From: Rosettibacter firmus
GTDB lineage: Bacteria; Bacteroidota; Ignavibacteria; Ignavibacteriales; Melioribacteraceae
Assembly (NCBI RefSeq): GCF_036860695.1
Contig: NZ_JAYKGJ010000001.1
Location: 1,302,001-1,366,000, forward strand
Direction: 5' to 3'
DNA length: 64,000 nucleotides
Shown here one piece after another: positions 35,871-45,372 of this stretch (its first letter is position 1; each line of letters opens with the position of its first letter). The notes under the pieces were generated by a model. The model was not told where the DNA came from. It searched no databases and saw only the letters and a list, made by a program, of their open reading frames with translations. Position numbers and translations under genes: made by a program.

Positions 35871-37961
35871 TTAACGATAAAAGAGATGCCGATTATCTAC
35901 AATATCAGCTTCTTTTTTAATTTCCTGCAGCCACATATTGAGTAAATAATTTTTCTTATACTGAGCAAGTTCTCTTCTAATTCCAAGCTTTTGTAATTCA
36001 AAAGTATTAGGATCGAACTTAGTACGATATCTTACATTTATCAAATAAACACCCAGGTTACCTTTAACCGGTTGTGACCATTTATTCAATTCTCCTTTAA
36101 GCGAGTAATCTGCAAAAGCATATTCCAACCCAAGATTAGGGATAGAACCTGCAGAAGTAAATTCTGAAGTAGAATCAACCCGGGCTTTATTCCACACAGT
36201 TAATGCTAAATTTTTATCTCCATTATCACCAAGTTTAGCACGAATTTGTTTAGCAATCGACAATGCTTTTTGAATCTTTTTCTCTTGAATAACTTTTGCT
36301 CTTACAAAGTTTTTAACTTCTTCAAACTTCTGGAAACCAGCTTTCTTTGCATCAGAAATTTTAACTACAACATAACCTGCAGGAACTCGGAATACATCGC
36401 TTACATCACCCAGACTATTTTCAAATGCCCATTTAACCAGTGCTTTATTTACTCCCAATCCAGGAATTGCAACTACATCTTCTGTAAAAGGTGGAGTTTC
36501 AATAACATCGTATTTCATCATTTTAGCTTCAGATTCAAAACCATTTTCTTTTGCTACGTAAGCAAAATCTGATGCATCTTGATAAAGTTTATCGAGTGTT
36601 GAAGCTGAGATTTGTATTTTATTAGTAATCTTTTCTATAACAAAATCTTCATTTAATTTACCAGTAACTTTTATTATATGATAACCATAAGTTGTCTTAA
36701 CAGGTTTTTGAATAACACCTACTTTGCCTTTGAAACAAGCATCTTCAAATTCTTTAACCATCTGGCCTTTAGAAAACCAGCCCAGGTCGCCACCATTTGC
36801 TGCAGAACCAGGATCGTTTGATTTTGATTTTGCAACTGTGGCAAAATCGGCTCCTTTAATTAATTCATTATAAATTTGATTTGCTTTTTCTAAATCTTGT
36901 TTATCATTTCCTGTAGAACGAATCAAAATGTGAGAAGCACGAACAACTTCATTTTTAGATTTAACCCTATCGATCAACTTATAAATTGTATATCCTTCGT
37001 AAGTGGCAATTGGTCCAATTACATCACCTTTATTTGATTTAAGTAAAATATCTCTTACCTGTACAGGAAGTGCTGTAATTGAAATTGTATCTCTTCTATA
37101 AGGTTGATCTGAATATATCTGAACATAAGATTTAAATGAAGCAGTATCACTTTTAATTTTAGCTACAATAGCTTCAAGATTATTTTTAATTCCTATAGAA
37201 TCACTTTTAGATGGCTGACGGCGGAAAAGTACATACTTAAGTTTTCTGGTAGGTTCAACTTTATAATCTTCTTTATGTTTTTCATAATAATTTTTTAATT
37301 CTTCTTCAGTGACTTTAATTTCGTTATCTGGTATAGAGCCAGTGCTAACAAGAACATAATCGGCACGCATTTTAATATTTTGCCTGATGAAATGCTCTTT
37401 AACTTCTTCGTCGCTAATAACAATTGAAGCAAAAAGATAATCCTGAAGTTTTTGTTGTTGTAATTGTTCTCTAATTAAATCTTCATAATAAAGAACAATT
37501 TCTTTATTTCTTGGATCTCGAAGAGCCTGTTCGTAGAGTTGTCTATTGAAAAATCCAGTTGAATCAGTAAATTGTCTTCTCAATTCTTCTGGTGGATTTG
37601 GTCCAAGGAGAGCTTCTCTAACTTCGTCATCGGTAACAACAATTCCAAATTCTTTTATTTTTTTCTGAAGTAATTTTTGAGTGACGATTGCATCCCATAC
37701 CTGATCTCTAAAGAAATCCATCTGGCTTTCGTCAATTTGCTGTCCAGTCATTCTTTCTTGATTCTGTCGTGCTCGTTCAACCATATTCGAAAAATCCTGG
37801 TAAGAAATTTCCTCTCCATCAATGGAACCCACATTTTGAGATCTTTGACCTAAAAATTCAAGAACTCTTGAATCTGATATAACCATAAAAAGAACAAATA
37901 AACCACCCACAAGAAGAATGAACCACGGAGCTAAACTCCTCATTCGGGCCATCATCGCCAT
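35871..37961 (-). CDS. Membrane-anchored peptidyl-prolyl isomerase, PpiD/SurA-type
   Basis: A single N-terminal helix (APWFILLVGGLFVLFMVI) anchors a periplasmic protein of about 696 residues. A SurA-N-like chaperone domain (SIDGEEISYQDFSNMVERARQ) is followed by a parvulin domain (VRASHILIRSTGNDKQDLEKANQIYNELIKGADFATVAKSKSNDPGSAANGGDLGWFSKGQM) and a second, degenerate isomerase region. Such proteins assist folding of exported and outer-membrane proteins. The frame extends to a TTG at 37970, but the ATG at 37961 lies nine bases after GGAGG and is chosen. A terminator follows. Confidence 0.92.
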   Translation of the reverse strand: MAMMARMRSLAPWFILLVGGLFVLFMVISDSRVLEFLGQRSQNVGSIDGEEISYQDFSNMVERARQNQERMTGQQIDESQMDFFRDQVWDAIVTQKLLQKKIKEFGIVVTDDEVREALLGPNPPEELRRQFTDSTGFFNRQLYEQALRDPRNKEIVLYYEDLIREQLQQQKLQDYLFASIVISDEEVKEHFIRQNIKMRADYVLVSTGSIPDNEIKVTEEELKNYYEKHKEDYKVEPTRKLKYVLFRRQPSKSDSIGIKNNLEAIVAKIKSDTASFKSYVQIYSDQPYRRDTISITALPVQVRDILLKSNKGDVIGPIATYEGYTIYKLIDRVKSKNEVVRASHILIRSTGNDKQDLEKANQIYNELIKGADFATVAKSKSNDPGSAANGGDLGWFSKGQMVKEFEDACFKGKVGVIQKPVKTTYGYHIIKVTGKLNEDFVIEKITNKIQISASTLDKLYQDASDFAYVAKENGFESEAKMMKYDVIETPPFTEDVVAIPGLGVNKALVKWAFENSLGDVSDVFRVPAGYVVVKISDAKKAGFQKFEEVKNFVRAKVIQEKKIQKALSIAKQIRAKLGDNGDKNLALTVWNKARVDSTSEFTSAGSIPNLGLEYAFADYSLKGELNKWSQPVKGNLGVYLINVRYRTKFDPNTFELQKLGIRRELAQYKKNYLLNMWLQEIKKEADIVDNRHLFYR

Positions 37962-38122
37962 ATAATTCAACCTCCGTTTAAAGAAAACATTAAATTTTAG
38001 GAAGTTAATTTAGATACACTGTATAACAAAAGCAATGAAGAAGAATGTTTATTTTATTAAGAATCCATGTAAATATCTGGAAGGTAAAAATAAGTTTTGT
38101 TTAGAAATGCATTAAGAAATTA

Positions 38123-38722
38123 TTAAAAACTAACCTTTTTTGTATAAGCTTTAAATAATAACTCATTATATTCATCAAAAGAGATTTCAACCGAGCCAAA
38201 CATTTTCAAATGTTCTGTTTGAAATTGAACATCAAGTAATACAAATCCTTTTTCATTTAATCTTTCTAAAAGTTTTACGAGTGCACATTTTGAAGCCTGC
38301 GATACTTTTGAAAACATCGATTCGCCAAAAAATGCTCCACGGTATGCAATTCCATAAAGTCCTCCAACCAATTCATTATTTTCATAAACTTCAACAGAAT
38401 GAACATAACCGAGTTTAATTAATTTTTTATAAGCTTCTATTAATTCTTCAGAAATCCAGGTATGAGGTCTATTTGCACAATTTAGAATTACTTCAAGAAT
38501 TTTTTCGTCGTATTTGTATTCAAAATTTGATTTTTCCATAAACTTACGAAGTGAGCGAGGTATGTTGTAGTTATCAAGTGGAATAATAGTTCTAATTTCT
38601 GGCAGATACCATTCAATTACTCCATTCTCATCTGCCATAGGGAAAGCACCCTGTGCATAAAGTTGAATCATATATTCGGGTTTGAGAAAATCTTTTTTAG
38701 AAATAATTTGCTTTTCACTCAT
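38123..38722 (-). CDS. aat: Leucyl/phenylalanyl-tRNA-protein transferase
   Basis: It adds Leu or Phe from tRNA to N-terminal Arg or Lys of proteins, creating N-degrons for ClpS/ClpAP. WYLPEIRTIIPLDNYNIPRSLRKFM and the catalytic-domain block GGLYGIAYRGAFFGESMFSKVSQASKCAL are family signatures, and LLDVQFQTEHLKMFGSVEIS near the end matches the conserved DxQ motif. Length (199) is slightly short relative to about 230 in E. coli, as in many Bacteroidota. Its start overlaps the DUF2721 gene by eight bases. Confidence 0.94.
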   Translation of the reverse strand: MSEKQIISKKDFLKPEYMIQLYAQGAFPMADENGVIEWYLPEIRTIIPLDNYNIPRSLRKFMEKSNFEYKYDEKILEVILNCANRPHTWISEELIEAYKKLIKLGYVHSVEVYENNELVGGLYGIAYRGAFFGESMFSKVSQASKCALVKLLERLNEKGFVLLDVQFQTEHLKMFGSVEISFDEYNELLFKAYTKKVSF

Positions 38723-39200
38723 GTGATATTACTTCGAACTTTATTATATCAAAACCTTTTTTAGATTCAAACCCGGCAAAGAATACTCCAATAAAAACGA
38801 GCAACATTCCTACAAGAAAAGTTGCAATAATAAAAGTATCCATTTTTTGGACAACAAATATTGAAGATAATCCCAGTAATATCGAAGTCAACACAAACAG
38901 AGAAACAGCACTCACTAAATATAAAACTGCATTCCGAACAAGTTTTAATCGATAAACCAATGCTTCTATTTGCTTTGCAATACTTGCAAGACGCACATTT
39001 TCTTCTGTATCAAGAGCTTTTTCGCCAGCTTTTAATAACAATCTTCTTTTTTCTTCATTCAATAATCTTATTCGATTGGCCAAAAGTGAATATCGATTAT
39101 TCAAACTCAGAAGAAGAAGACCGCAGGCACTTATCATGACTGCAGGTGCTAACATCAATTGAATTATGTTAACTGCTTTAATTGAGAATAAATTTTCCAT
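38715..39200 (-). CDS. DUF2721 family membrane protein
   Basis: It has three hydrophobic helices: residues 12-32 (IIQLMLAPAVMISACGLLLLS), and about 85-110 and 118-143 (YLVSAVSLFVLTSILLG, FIIATFLVGMLLVFIGVFFAG). The IQLMLAPAVMISACGLLLLSLNNRYSLLANRIR opening is typical of DUF2721. The cytoplasmic loop (about 33-80) is charged and coiled-coil-like. No function is established. It lies one base from the CBS gene and overlaps aat. Confidence 0.85.
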   Translation of the reverse strand: MENLFSIKAVNIIQLMLAPAVMISACGLLLLSLNNRYSLLANRIRLLNEEKRRLLLKAGEKALDTEENVRLASIAKQIEALVYRLKLVRNAVLYLVSAVSLFVLTSILLGLSSIFVVQKMDTFIIATFLVGMLLVFIGVFFAGFESKKGFDIIKFEVISHE

Positions 39201-39201
39201 C

Positions 39202-39630
39202 TTATTTTGAATATATATAATTATGAAGAACTTCGATTGTTTCTTTTTGTACCTTTAAATCTATTTCTAAAAGATCACGAATTGATAAGATTCCAACAAG
39301 TTTATCATTTTCAATTACTAATATATGTCTTGTACCTCTATCTTTCATTTTTTTTAAGCATTCTTCGTATGTTTCATTTATATCTGCAAGAACTAAATCT
39401 TTAGACATAACTGTATCTACAGTAGTCGACTTTAAATCAAGGTTATTTGCAATTACTCTTCTTACTAAATCTCTTTCAGAAAATACGCCGAGTAATTTTC
39501 CGTCTTCGCTTAAAACAGGAACCAAACCAATATTATATTTTGCCATAAAGAGGACTGTATCGTAAATACTGGTTCCCGATTTTACAGTTAATATACTCTT
39601 GGTAAGAATTTTTTGTTTTATTGATTTCAT
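39202..39630 (-). CDS. Two-CBS-domain protein
   Basis: The 142 residues consist almost wholly of two CBS motifs: residues 10-70 (TVKSGTSIYDTVLFMAKYNIGLVPVLSEDGKLLGVFSERDLVRRV) and 75-135 (VMSKDLVLADINETYEECLKKMKDRGTRHILVIENDKLVGILSIRDLLE). CBS pairs bind adenine nucleotides and act as energy sensors; this one has no attached effector domain. GGAGG precedes the ATG. It heads the run CBS-DUF2721-aat. Confidence 0.93.
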   Translation of the reverse strand: MKSIKQKILTKSILTVKSGTSIYDTVLFMAKYNIGLVPVLSEDGKLLGVFSERDLVRRVIANNLDLKSTTVDTVMSKDLVLADINETYEECLKKMKDRGTRHILVIENDKLVGILSIRDLLEIDLKVQKETIEVLHNYIYSK

Positions 39631-39719
39631 TTCCCCTCCAAATTTTTTCTACAAAGACTTAAAGTCTATTTTAATCTAATATAAATAAGTAGAGAATTGC
39701 AACAGTTTAAATTTTAAAA

Positions 39720-41114
39720 TCAAATTTTGTTTGAAGCTACCTCTTCAATTTCTTCGATTGATTTTGGAATAGGTTTTCCAAGTATTCTACTTCCATTGTT
39801 TGTAACTAAAATATCATCTTCGATTCGTATTCCACCGAAATTTTTATATAAATTCAGTCTCTGATAATTTATAAATTCTTCGAACTTTTTTTCTGCTTCC
39901 CATTTTTCAATTAATTGTGGAATAAAATAAATACCGGGTTCTACTGTAATTACAATTCCCGGTACCAGAGCTTTTGCATAACGAAGCGATTTTAGTCCAA
40001 ATTGAGAGCTTCGTTTTATTTTATTATCGTAGCCAAAATTATTTTCACCAAAATTTTCAAGATCATGAACATCAAGACCAAGTAGATGACCGAGTCCATG
40101 TGGAAAGAAAAGAGCATGAGCTCCTTGTTTTACAGCTTCTTTAATATCACCTTTCATTAATCCAAGTGCTTTTAAGCCTTCTGCAATTACTGTTGAAGCT
40201 TTCAAGTGGATATCTTTATAACTAACTCCCGGTTTAATGGATTTTATAGCTGTTAACTGTGCAAGTAAAACTATTTCATAAATTTCTTTTTGTATCTGAG
40301 AAAATTTACCACTTACAGGAAAAGTTCTTGTAATATCACTTGCATAATGTAAAAAACTTTCTGCACCACTATCATTTACAACAATATCTCCAGCTTTTAA
40401 TTTATTTCCATAATAATGATTATGAAGAGTTTCGCCATGCTTCGAAAAAATAACTGGAAAAGACAAACCATTTCCCATTGAAATTGCTATTCCTTCAATA
40501 AAACCAGCTATTTCTTTCTCAATCATTCCTGGTTTTGTAAATCTCATAGCCGATACCTGCATTTCATATGCAATTGAAATTGCTTTTTCTATTTCTTCTA
40601 TTTCCTCTCTTGATTTAACAGCACGCTGTTCGGCTACTGCTTTAATTAATTCAGGAGATGCATAATCATTTATTCTTGTAGCATCAATTCCCAGTAATAT
40701 TTGTAACTTAATCATATTACTATGTCGATATTGCGGAATGAAATGAATTTTTCTTCCTTTTGATAGTGCGTTTTTCAAAATATTTTCCAACTCACTCATA
40801 CTATAAGTCTGTTTAACTCCACATCTTGAGGCTTTTTGTTTAACTGTTTTTTGTGGACCCATCCAAATTATTTCATCTATTGTAAAATCATTCCCAAAAA
40901 TCAATTCTTTGTTTTCGTCTATATCAATAATAGCTGCAAAGTTTGGCTCGTCAATCCCGAAGTAATATAGAAATGTACTATCCTGTCTGAATCTGTAGGT
41001 ATTATCTGTATAATTCATTGGTGATTCATCATTACCCAAAAAAAGAATTAGACCACTTTTAATTTTCTTTTTTAGTTCATTTCTTCTTTCTTTATAAATC
41101 TTTGGTGAAAACAT
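39720..41114 (-). CDS. Xaa-Pro aminopeptidase (PepP type)
   Basis: It removes N-terminal residues before proline. Residues 1-130 match the aminopeptidase P N-terminal domain (IKSGLILFLGNDESPMNYTDNTYRFRQDSTFLYYFG). The pita-bread catalytic domain carries all five metal ligands: Asp in NDSGAE, Asp in YASDITRTFP, His in GLGHLLGLDVHD, Glu in TVEPGIYF and Glu in GGIRIEDDILV. The length of 464 residues is normal. AGAGGA precedes the ATG. It diverges from the MbfA-like gene. Confidence 0.94.
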   Translation of the reverse strand: MFSPKIYKERRNELKKKIKSGLILFLGNDESPMNYTDNTYRFRQDSTFLYYFGIDEPNFAAIIDIDENKELIFGNDFTIDEIIWMGPQKTVKQKASRCGVKQTYSMSELENILKNALSKGRKIHFIPQYRHSNMIKLQILLGIDATRINDYASPELIKAVAEQRAVKSREEIEEIEKAISIAYEMQVSAMRFTKPGMIEKEIAGFIEGIAISMGNGLSFPVIFSKHGETLHNHYYGNKLKAGDIVVNDSGAESFLHYASDITRTFPVSGKFSQIQKEIYEIVLLAQLTAIKSIKPGVSYKDIHLKASTVIAEGLKALGLMKGDIKEAVKQGAHALFFPHGLGHLLGLDVHDLENFGENNFGYDNKIKRSSQFGLKSLRYAKALVPGIVITVEPGIYFIPQLIEKWEAEKKFEEFINYQRLNLYKNFGGIRIEDDILVTNNGSRILGKPIPKSIEEIEEVASNKI

Positions 41115-41282
41115 TTTATCCTCTTTATAATATTTTTAATTCTTTTAGCAAAATAAAAAATAAATTTTTAACAAAAAGTTTATTTCTAATTCTTTATGTA
41201 AATTTATTAATCAATTTAGCACCCGATAATTTTTTTAATTATTTTGTAATTCAATTCTTGAGATTAATAACCAACAGCAATT

Positions 41283-42395
41283 ATGATTGATAAAAAAACA
41301 AAAGCATTATGGAAGAAAAGATTGCAGGAAGAAATTGATGCTGAATTTCTGTATAAAACTTTATCAGAAATAGTAGAAGATGAAATCAAAAAATCTCTTT
41401 ACCAAAAGTTAGCTTTAATAGAGGAAAAACATATAAATGTTTGGTTAGAACATTTTAAAAGAAATTCTATTCCCATTGATGAATTAAAACCAACAATAAA
41501 AGCCAGGTTATTAAGTAAGTTCAGCAAAAAATATGGTTCTACTTTTTTAAGCAGATTGATGTTAATGGAAGAATCATCAGAAGTAAAATCATATCTAAAT
41601 CTTTATAAAAACTCCGATTCTTCTCAAACAAAAGACATAGCATTAAAGTTAGCCAAAGATTCAGCATTACACGCAAAATCGTTAATGACTTCACTGGAGA
41701 AGCAAGCAGAACCATGGCATGCAGCTGAATCTGGAGGATTACTTCGAAATATAGTTTATGGATTTAATGATGGATTAACAGCAAATTTTGGATTGATAGC
41801 CGGCGTAATTGGTGCTTCTGCTCAGCAGCATATAATATTGATTTCAGGTATAGCAGGAATGATTGCAGATGCACTTTCGATGGGCTCATCTGGTTATCTT
41901 GCAGCAGTAAGTGAAAAAGAAGTATACGAACATGAAAAAGCAATGGAAGCTGAAGAAATTAAATTGATGCCAGAACTTGAAATTGAAGAACTCGCATTAA
42001 TTTATGAATCAAAAGGAATTGAAAAAACTGAAGCATTGCAAAGAGCTAAAGAAATTATGCAAAATCCACAACAAGCACTTGAAGATAAAATGCACGAAGA
42101 ACTTGGATTGGCTGAACGAAATATTAGTCCCTTAACCGAAGGCTGGGTTACAGGATTAGCAACTGCAATTGGGGCACTAATACCAATCTTCCCATTTTTC
42201 CTTTTTGATGGATCAATTGCAATCTGGAGTTCATTTGCTATTTCAATGTTGTCTCATTTTGCTGTTGGGGCAGCAAGAAGTTTCTTCACAGGTAGAGGTA
42301 TTTTCCGAAGTGGTTTTGATATGTTTATAGTTGGATTTGGAGTTGCTGCAATTGGATATATTATTGGTGATCTGGTCTTAAAATTATTTTTGTAA
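41283..42395 (+). CDS. Ferritin-like/VIT1 fusion iron transporter (MbfA-type)
   Basis: Residues 1-135 form a ferritin-like (erythrin) helical bundle: EEIDAEFLYKTLSEIVEDE and EEKHINVW (E-x-x-H) are typical diiron ligands. Residues 145-370 match the VIT1/CCC1 family (GGLLRNIVYGFNDGLTANFGLIAGVIGA, and MIADALSMGSSGYLAAVSEKEVYEHE). The combination is that of MbfA, which exports iron under high-iron or acid stress in alphaproteobacteria. An Mn or Fe substrate is expected from the family. No obvious Shine-Dalgarno sequence precedes the ATG. Confidence 0.9.
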   Translation: MIDKKTKALWKKRLQEEIDAEFLYKTLSEIVEDEIKKSLYQKLALIEEKHINVWLEHFKRNSIPIDELKPTIKARLLSKFSKKYGSTFLSRLMLMEESSEVKSYLNLYKNSDSSQTKDIALKLAKDSALHAKSLMTSLEKQAEPWHAAESGGLLRNIVYGFNDGLTANFGLIAGVIGASAQQHIILISGIAGMIADALSMGSSGYLAAVSEKEVYEHEKAMEAEEIKLMPELEIEELALIYESKGIEKTEALQRAKEIMQNPQQALEDKMHEELGLAERNISPLTEGWVTGLATAIGALIPIFPFFLFDGSIAIWSSFAISMLSHFAVGAARSFFTGRGIFRSGFDMFIVGFGVAAIGYIIGDLVLKLFL

Positions 42396-42449
42396 TGACC
42401 ACAAAGACGTAATAACTATTTTTCAAGCTCAAAATAAATTTAGATAAAG

Positions 42450-43328
42450 ATGAACAACAAATTAAAATCACTTTTGTTCGCCATCGCATCAATTATATTA
42501 TGGTCAACATCGGCAACTGCTTTCAAACTTACTTTGAAAGGATTGAGTGTTTCTCATCTTCTTTTAATTTCTTCTTTTACAAGTACAATCATTTTTTTTG
42601 TTTTTATGTTATTAAATTCTCAAAAAAATATATTATTGATACTCAGAGGTAAAGATTTCAAAAATAACTTAACTCTGGGAATAATTAATCCCTTTCTTTA
42701 TTATTTAATATTATTCAAAGCATATTCAATTTTACCTGCACAGGAAGCACTTCCATTAAATTACACATGGCCTATTGTAATTTCGATTTTTTCTGTTCTT
42801 TTTCTTAAAAATAAACTTACTGCAAGAACAATAATTGGTTTAATTATAGCTTTCATGGGTGTAATAACAATTGCAACAAGAGGAAATATTTTCAGTCTAC
42901 ATTTTCATAATTTACTTGGAGTTTCACTTGCTATAGGAAGTTCTGTAGTTTGGGGATTATTCTGGATACTCAATCTACTCGACAATAGAGAACCATCAGA
43001 AAAACTTTTTGGATCATTTTTATTTGGTACTATTTTAATTGCATTCTATGTTTTTCTTTTTGATGCGGACTTTAATATTCAATTAAATTATTTCTTAGGA
43101 GCAGTCTATATTGGATTTTTTGAAATGGGCATCACATTCTTTTTGTGGTTGAAAGCATTATCATTAAGCGAAAATAAAGCCCATACCGCAACACTTGCTT
43201 ATCTTTCTCCATTCATTTCATTAATATTTATCTCATTAGTACTTGGCGAAAAATTATTTGCTTCATCTGTACTGGGACTTGTTCTTATTGTTGGTGGGAT
43301 ATTAATTCAACAAATAAAACAGAATTAA
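42450..43328 (+). CDS. EamA/DMT-family transporter
   Basis: Ten predicted membrane helices in two EamA halves (about residues 5-140 and 150-288). SIILWSTSATAFKLTLKGLSVSHLLLISSF opens the first repeat, and GVSLAIGSSVVWGLFWILN the second; YLSPFISLIFISLVLGEKL is a usual family ending. Members export or import amino acids, nucleosides or other metabolites, and the substrate cannot be told from sequence. It lies 54 bases after the MbfA-like gene, and its stop is five bases from the convergent ClC gene. Confidence 0.9.
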   Translation: MNNKLKSLLFAIASIILWSTSATAFKLTLKGLSVSHLLLISSFTSTIIFFVFMLLNSQKNILLILRGKDFKNNLTLGIINPFLYYLILFKAYSILPAQEALPLNYTWPIVISIFSVLFLKNKLTARTIIGLIIAFMGVITIATRGNIFSLHFHNLLGVSLAIGSSVVWGLFWILNLLDNREPSEKLFGSFLFGTILIAFYVFLFDADFNIQLNYFLGAVYIGFFEMGITFFLWLKALSLSENKAHTATLAYLSPFISLIFISLVLGEKLFASSVLGLVLIVGGILIQQIKQN

Positions 43329-43333
43329 TCTTC

Positions 43334-45361
43334 TTACCAGTTTTCTACTTTATCAATATTTTCATCTTTACCAAATAAAATAAGGCTATCCCCTTTTTCA
43401 ATAACATAATTTGAATTAGGGAATATTACATTTTCCTTATCTGTTGATGATTTTTTTATCATTAAAACTTCCAGATCAAAATTTTTTCTGAATTCAAGTT
43501 GCAAGAGTGATTTCCCGACTAAATCTTTAGGAACATTTTTTTCTATTATTGAATATCCTTCAAATATTTTTACTCTTTTTGCTTTTTCCAGTTTAATGAG
43601 ATTGAACGAGAGTTGCTCAATTAATTCTGTTTTTAAGCTTTCTTTATTGTATAAAGAAATAACATCATTTCTACTAATTGTACCAAGTATTTTTTCACCA
43701 TCAGAAGAAACAACTGGAAATTCATCAATTTCAGTAATTTCAAATAATCTAATAACAGTTTCTAATGTATCATCTTCTTTGATTATAGTGATATTATTCG
43801 AAGCAATATCTTTTGCAACAAGAATATCCTTAATACTTTCATACGAAGTAAACAATTCTCTTAAGTTCGATAGAGATATGTATCCATTAATTTTCCCAGA
43901 ATTATTAACTATATAAAAAACATTATGATTACTTTCCACTAATTTCTTGATTAAAACTGTTAGCGGTGTATTTTCATGAATAACATCTATATCTTTTTTC
44001 ATTGCATATTTAACAGGTATAAAATCGATATTTATTTCTTTTCTTTGTGCAATTCGATAACCCTGTTGTTCAAGGTATCTCTCGTGTATAGATTTTTTTA
44101 ACGTAAGTTGAACAAACATTGTGCTTGTTACAACTGCAAGCATTAATGGAAGTATAAATGAATAATCTTTTGTCATTTCAAAAATTATTAAGATGGCAGA
44201 AATAGGTATAAAATTAATTCCTCCAAGTACAGCTCCCATTCCAACTAACACAAATGCTGTTATATCAATATTATTTCCAAATAAGGTATGCGTAGAAATT
44301 CCATACAAATAACCAAGACAGGCACCAATAAATAACGAAGGAGCAAAAATACCACCAAAACCACCTGAGTTCAGTACCATAGGAACCAGCATAAATTTTA
44401 AGATCAACAAAATAAAAACTACTTGCCATGCCAATGAATTCGAAAGAATTTGATTAATTCCGTTGTAACCAATTCCAAAAATATATTTATAGAAATAACC
44501 ACTTATACCTACAATTAATCCAATAGATGTCATTAAAACCCACTGTGGAATTTTCTTAATAAATTTTATCTGGAAAAATTTATTTAATAAATCTGAATAA
44601 GTAACAAATGCAAAAGAAACAATGCCTGCAAATATTCCAAGCAAAGCATAATGATAAAGTTGAAGATAATTACCTACTTCTGGACTATGAAAAATAAAAA
44701 CAGATTTATTTCCTAAAAAAGATCTTGATACAGCACTTGCAGTTATTGATGAAAGAATTAAAGTAGGAAAGCTGGAAGTAGAAAATTCATTTAATAAAAT
44801 AATTTCAAGGGCAAAGAAGATTCCTCCAATAGGTGTATTGAAGATAGCGGAGATAGCAGCACCAGCTCCAGCTGCAGTAAGAACTCGTTTTTTATTATCC
44901 GGAAGTTTAAATAAAAATGCTAACTTATTAGCAATTCCTCCTCCCAGACGAGCTGCTGGTCCTTCGGGCCCAACTGTATTTCCAGAGCCAATACTAATAA
45001 CTGGAGCTATAAAATGAAATATTGTTGTTCTGAATGGGATTCTATTACTAAGAGCAACTGCTTTAATAACTTCTGTAACCCCTCGTTTGTTTGCATAATC
45101 CGGGGCTAATAAAATCATTATACTTTGAATTAACATTCCCACTGCTGGAATAAAAATAACAGCATAAGTACCAAGGAAATATAAACCATTTGCAGTTTGT
45201 TTAAAAAAGAGTTCATTGAAGAACTCAATTGAATTGTGGAACAAAACAGCGGCTAAGCCAACTATTAATCCAGTAACAATTGAATATAAAATATTTAATG
45301 TGAACTCGTGCTTGATTGAGTATGAAAAAATTTTCCGGGAAAGTTTTTTATTAAAAAACAA
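43334..45361 (-). CDS. ClC chloride channel/antiporter with CBS pair and TrkA-C domain (TTG start)
   Basis: Residues 1-430 are the ClC membrane domain. GSGNTVGPEGPAARLGGGIANKL contains the GxEGP selectivity/gating Glu, and GGFGGIFAPSLFIGACLG the GxFxP motif. Two CBS domains follow (about 455-580: MKKDIDVIHENTPLTVLIKKLVESNHN..., VAKDIASNNITIIKEDDTLETV), and then a TrkA-C/RCK-C domain (about 600-672). The start is a TTG with AAAAGGAA upstream, near the phosphatase gene's end, so it is read from the same message. CBS and RCK-C domains imply control by nucleotides or another ligand. Confidence 0.92.
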   Translation of the reverse strand: MFFNKKLSRKIFSYSIKHEFTLNILYSIVTGLIVGLAAVLFHNSIEFFNELFFKQTANGLYFLGTYAVIFIPAVGMLIQSIMILLAPDYANKRGVTEVIKAVALSNRIPFRTTIFHFIAPVISIGSGNTVGPEGPAARLGGGIANKLAFLFKLPDNKKRVLTAAGAGAAISAIFNTPIGGIFFALEIILLNEFSTSSFPTLILSSITASAVSRSFLGNKSVFIFHSPEVGNYLQLYHYALLGIFAGIVSFAFVTYSDLLNKFFQIKFIKKIPQWVLMTSIGLIVGISGYFYKYIFGIGYNGINQILSNSLAWQVVFILLILKFMLVPMVLNSGGFGGIFAPSLFIGACLGYLYGISTHTLFGNNIDITAFVLVGMGAVLGGINFIPISAILIIFEMTKDYSFILPLMLAVVTSTMFVQLTLKKSIHERYLEQQGYRIAQRKEINIDFIPVKYAMKKDIDVIHENTPLTVLIKKLVESNHNVFYIVNNSGKINGYISLSNLRELFTSYESIKDILVAKDIASNNITIIKEDDTLETVIRLFEITEIDEFPVVSSDGEKILGTISRNDVISLYNKESLKTELIEQLSFNLIKLEKAKRVKIFEGYSIIEKNVPKDLVGKSLLQLEFRKNFDLEVLMIKKSSTDKENVIFPNSNYVIEKGDSLILFGKDENIDKVENW

Positions 45362-45372
45362 TCTTATTCCTT

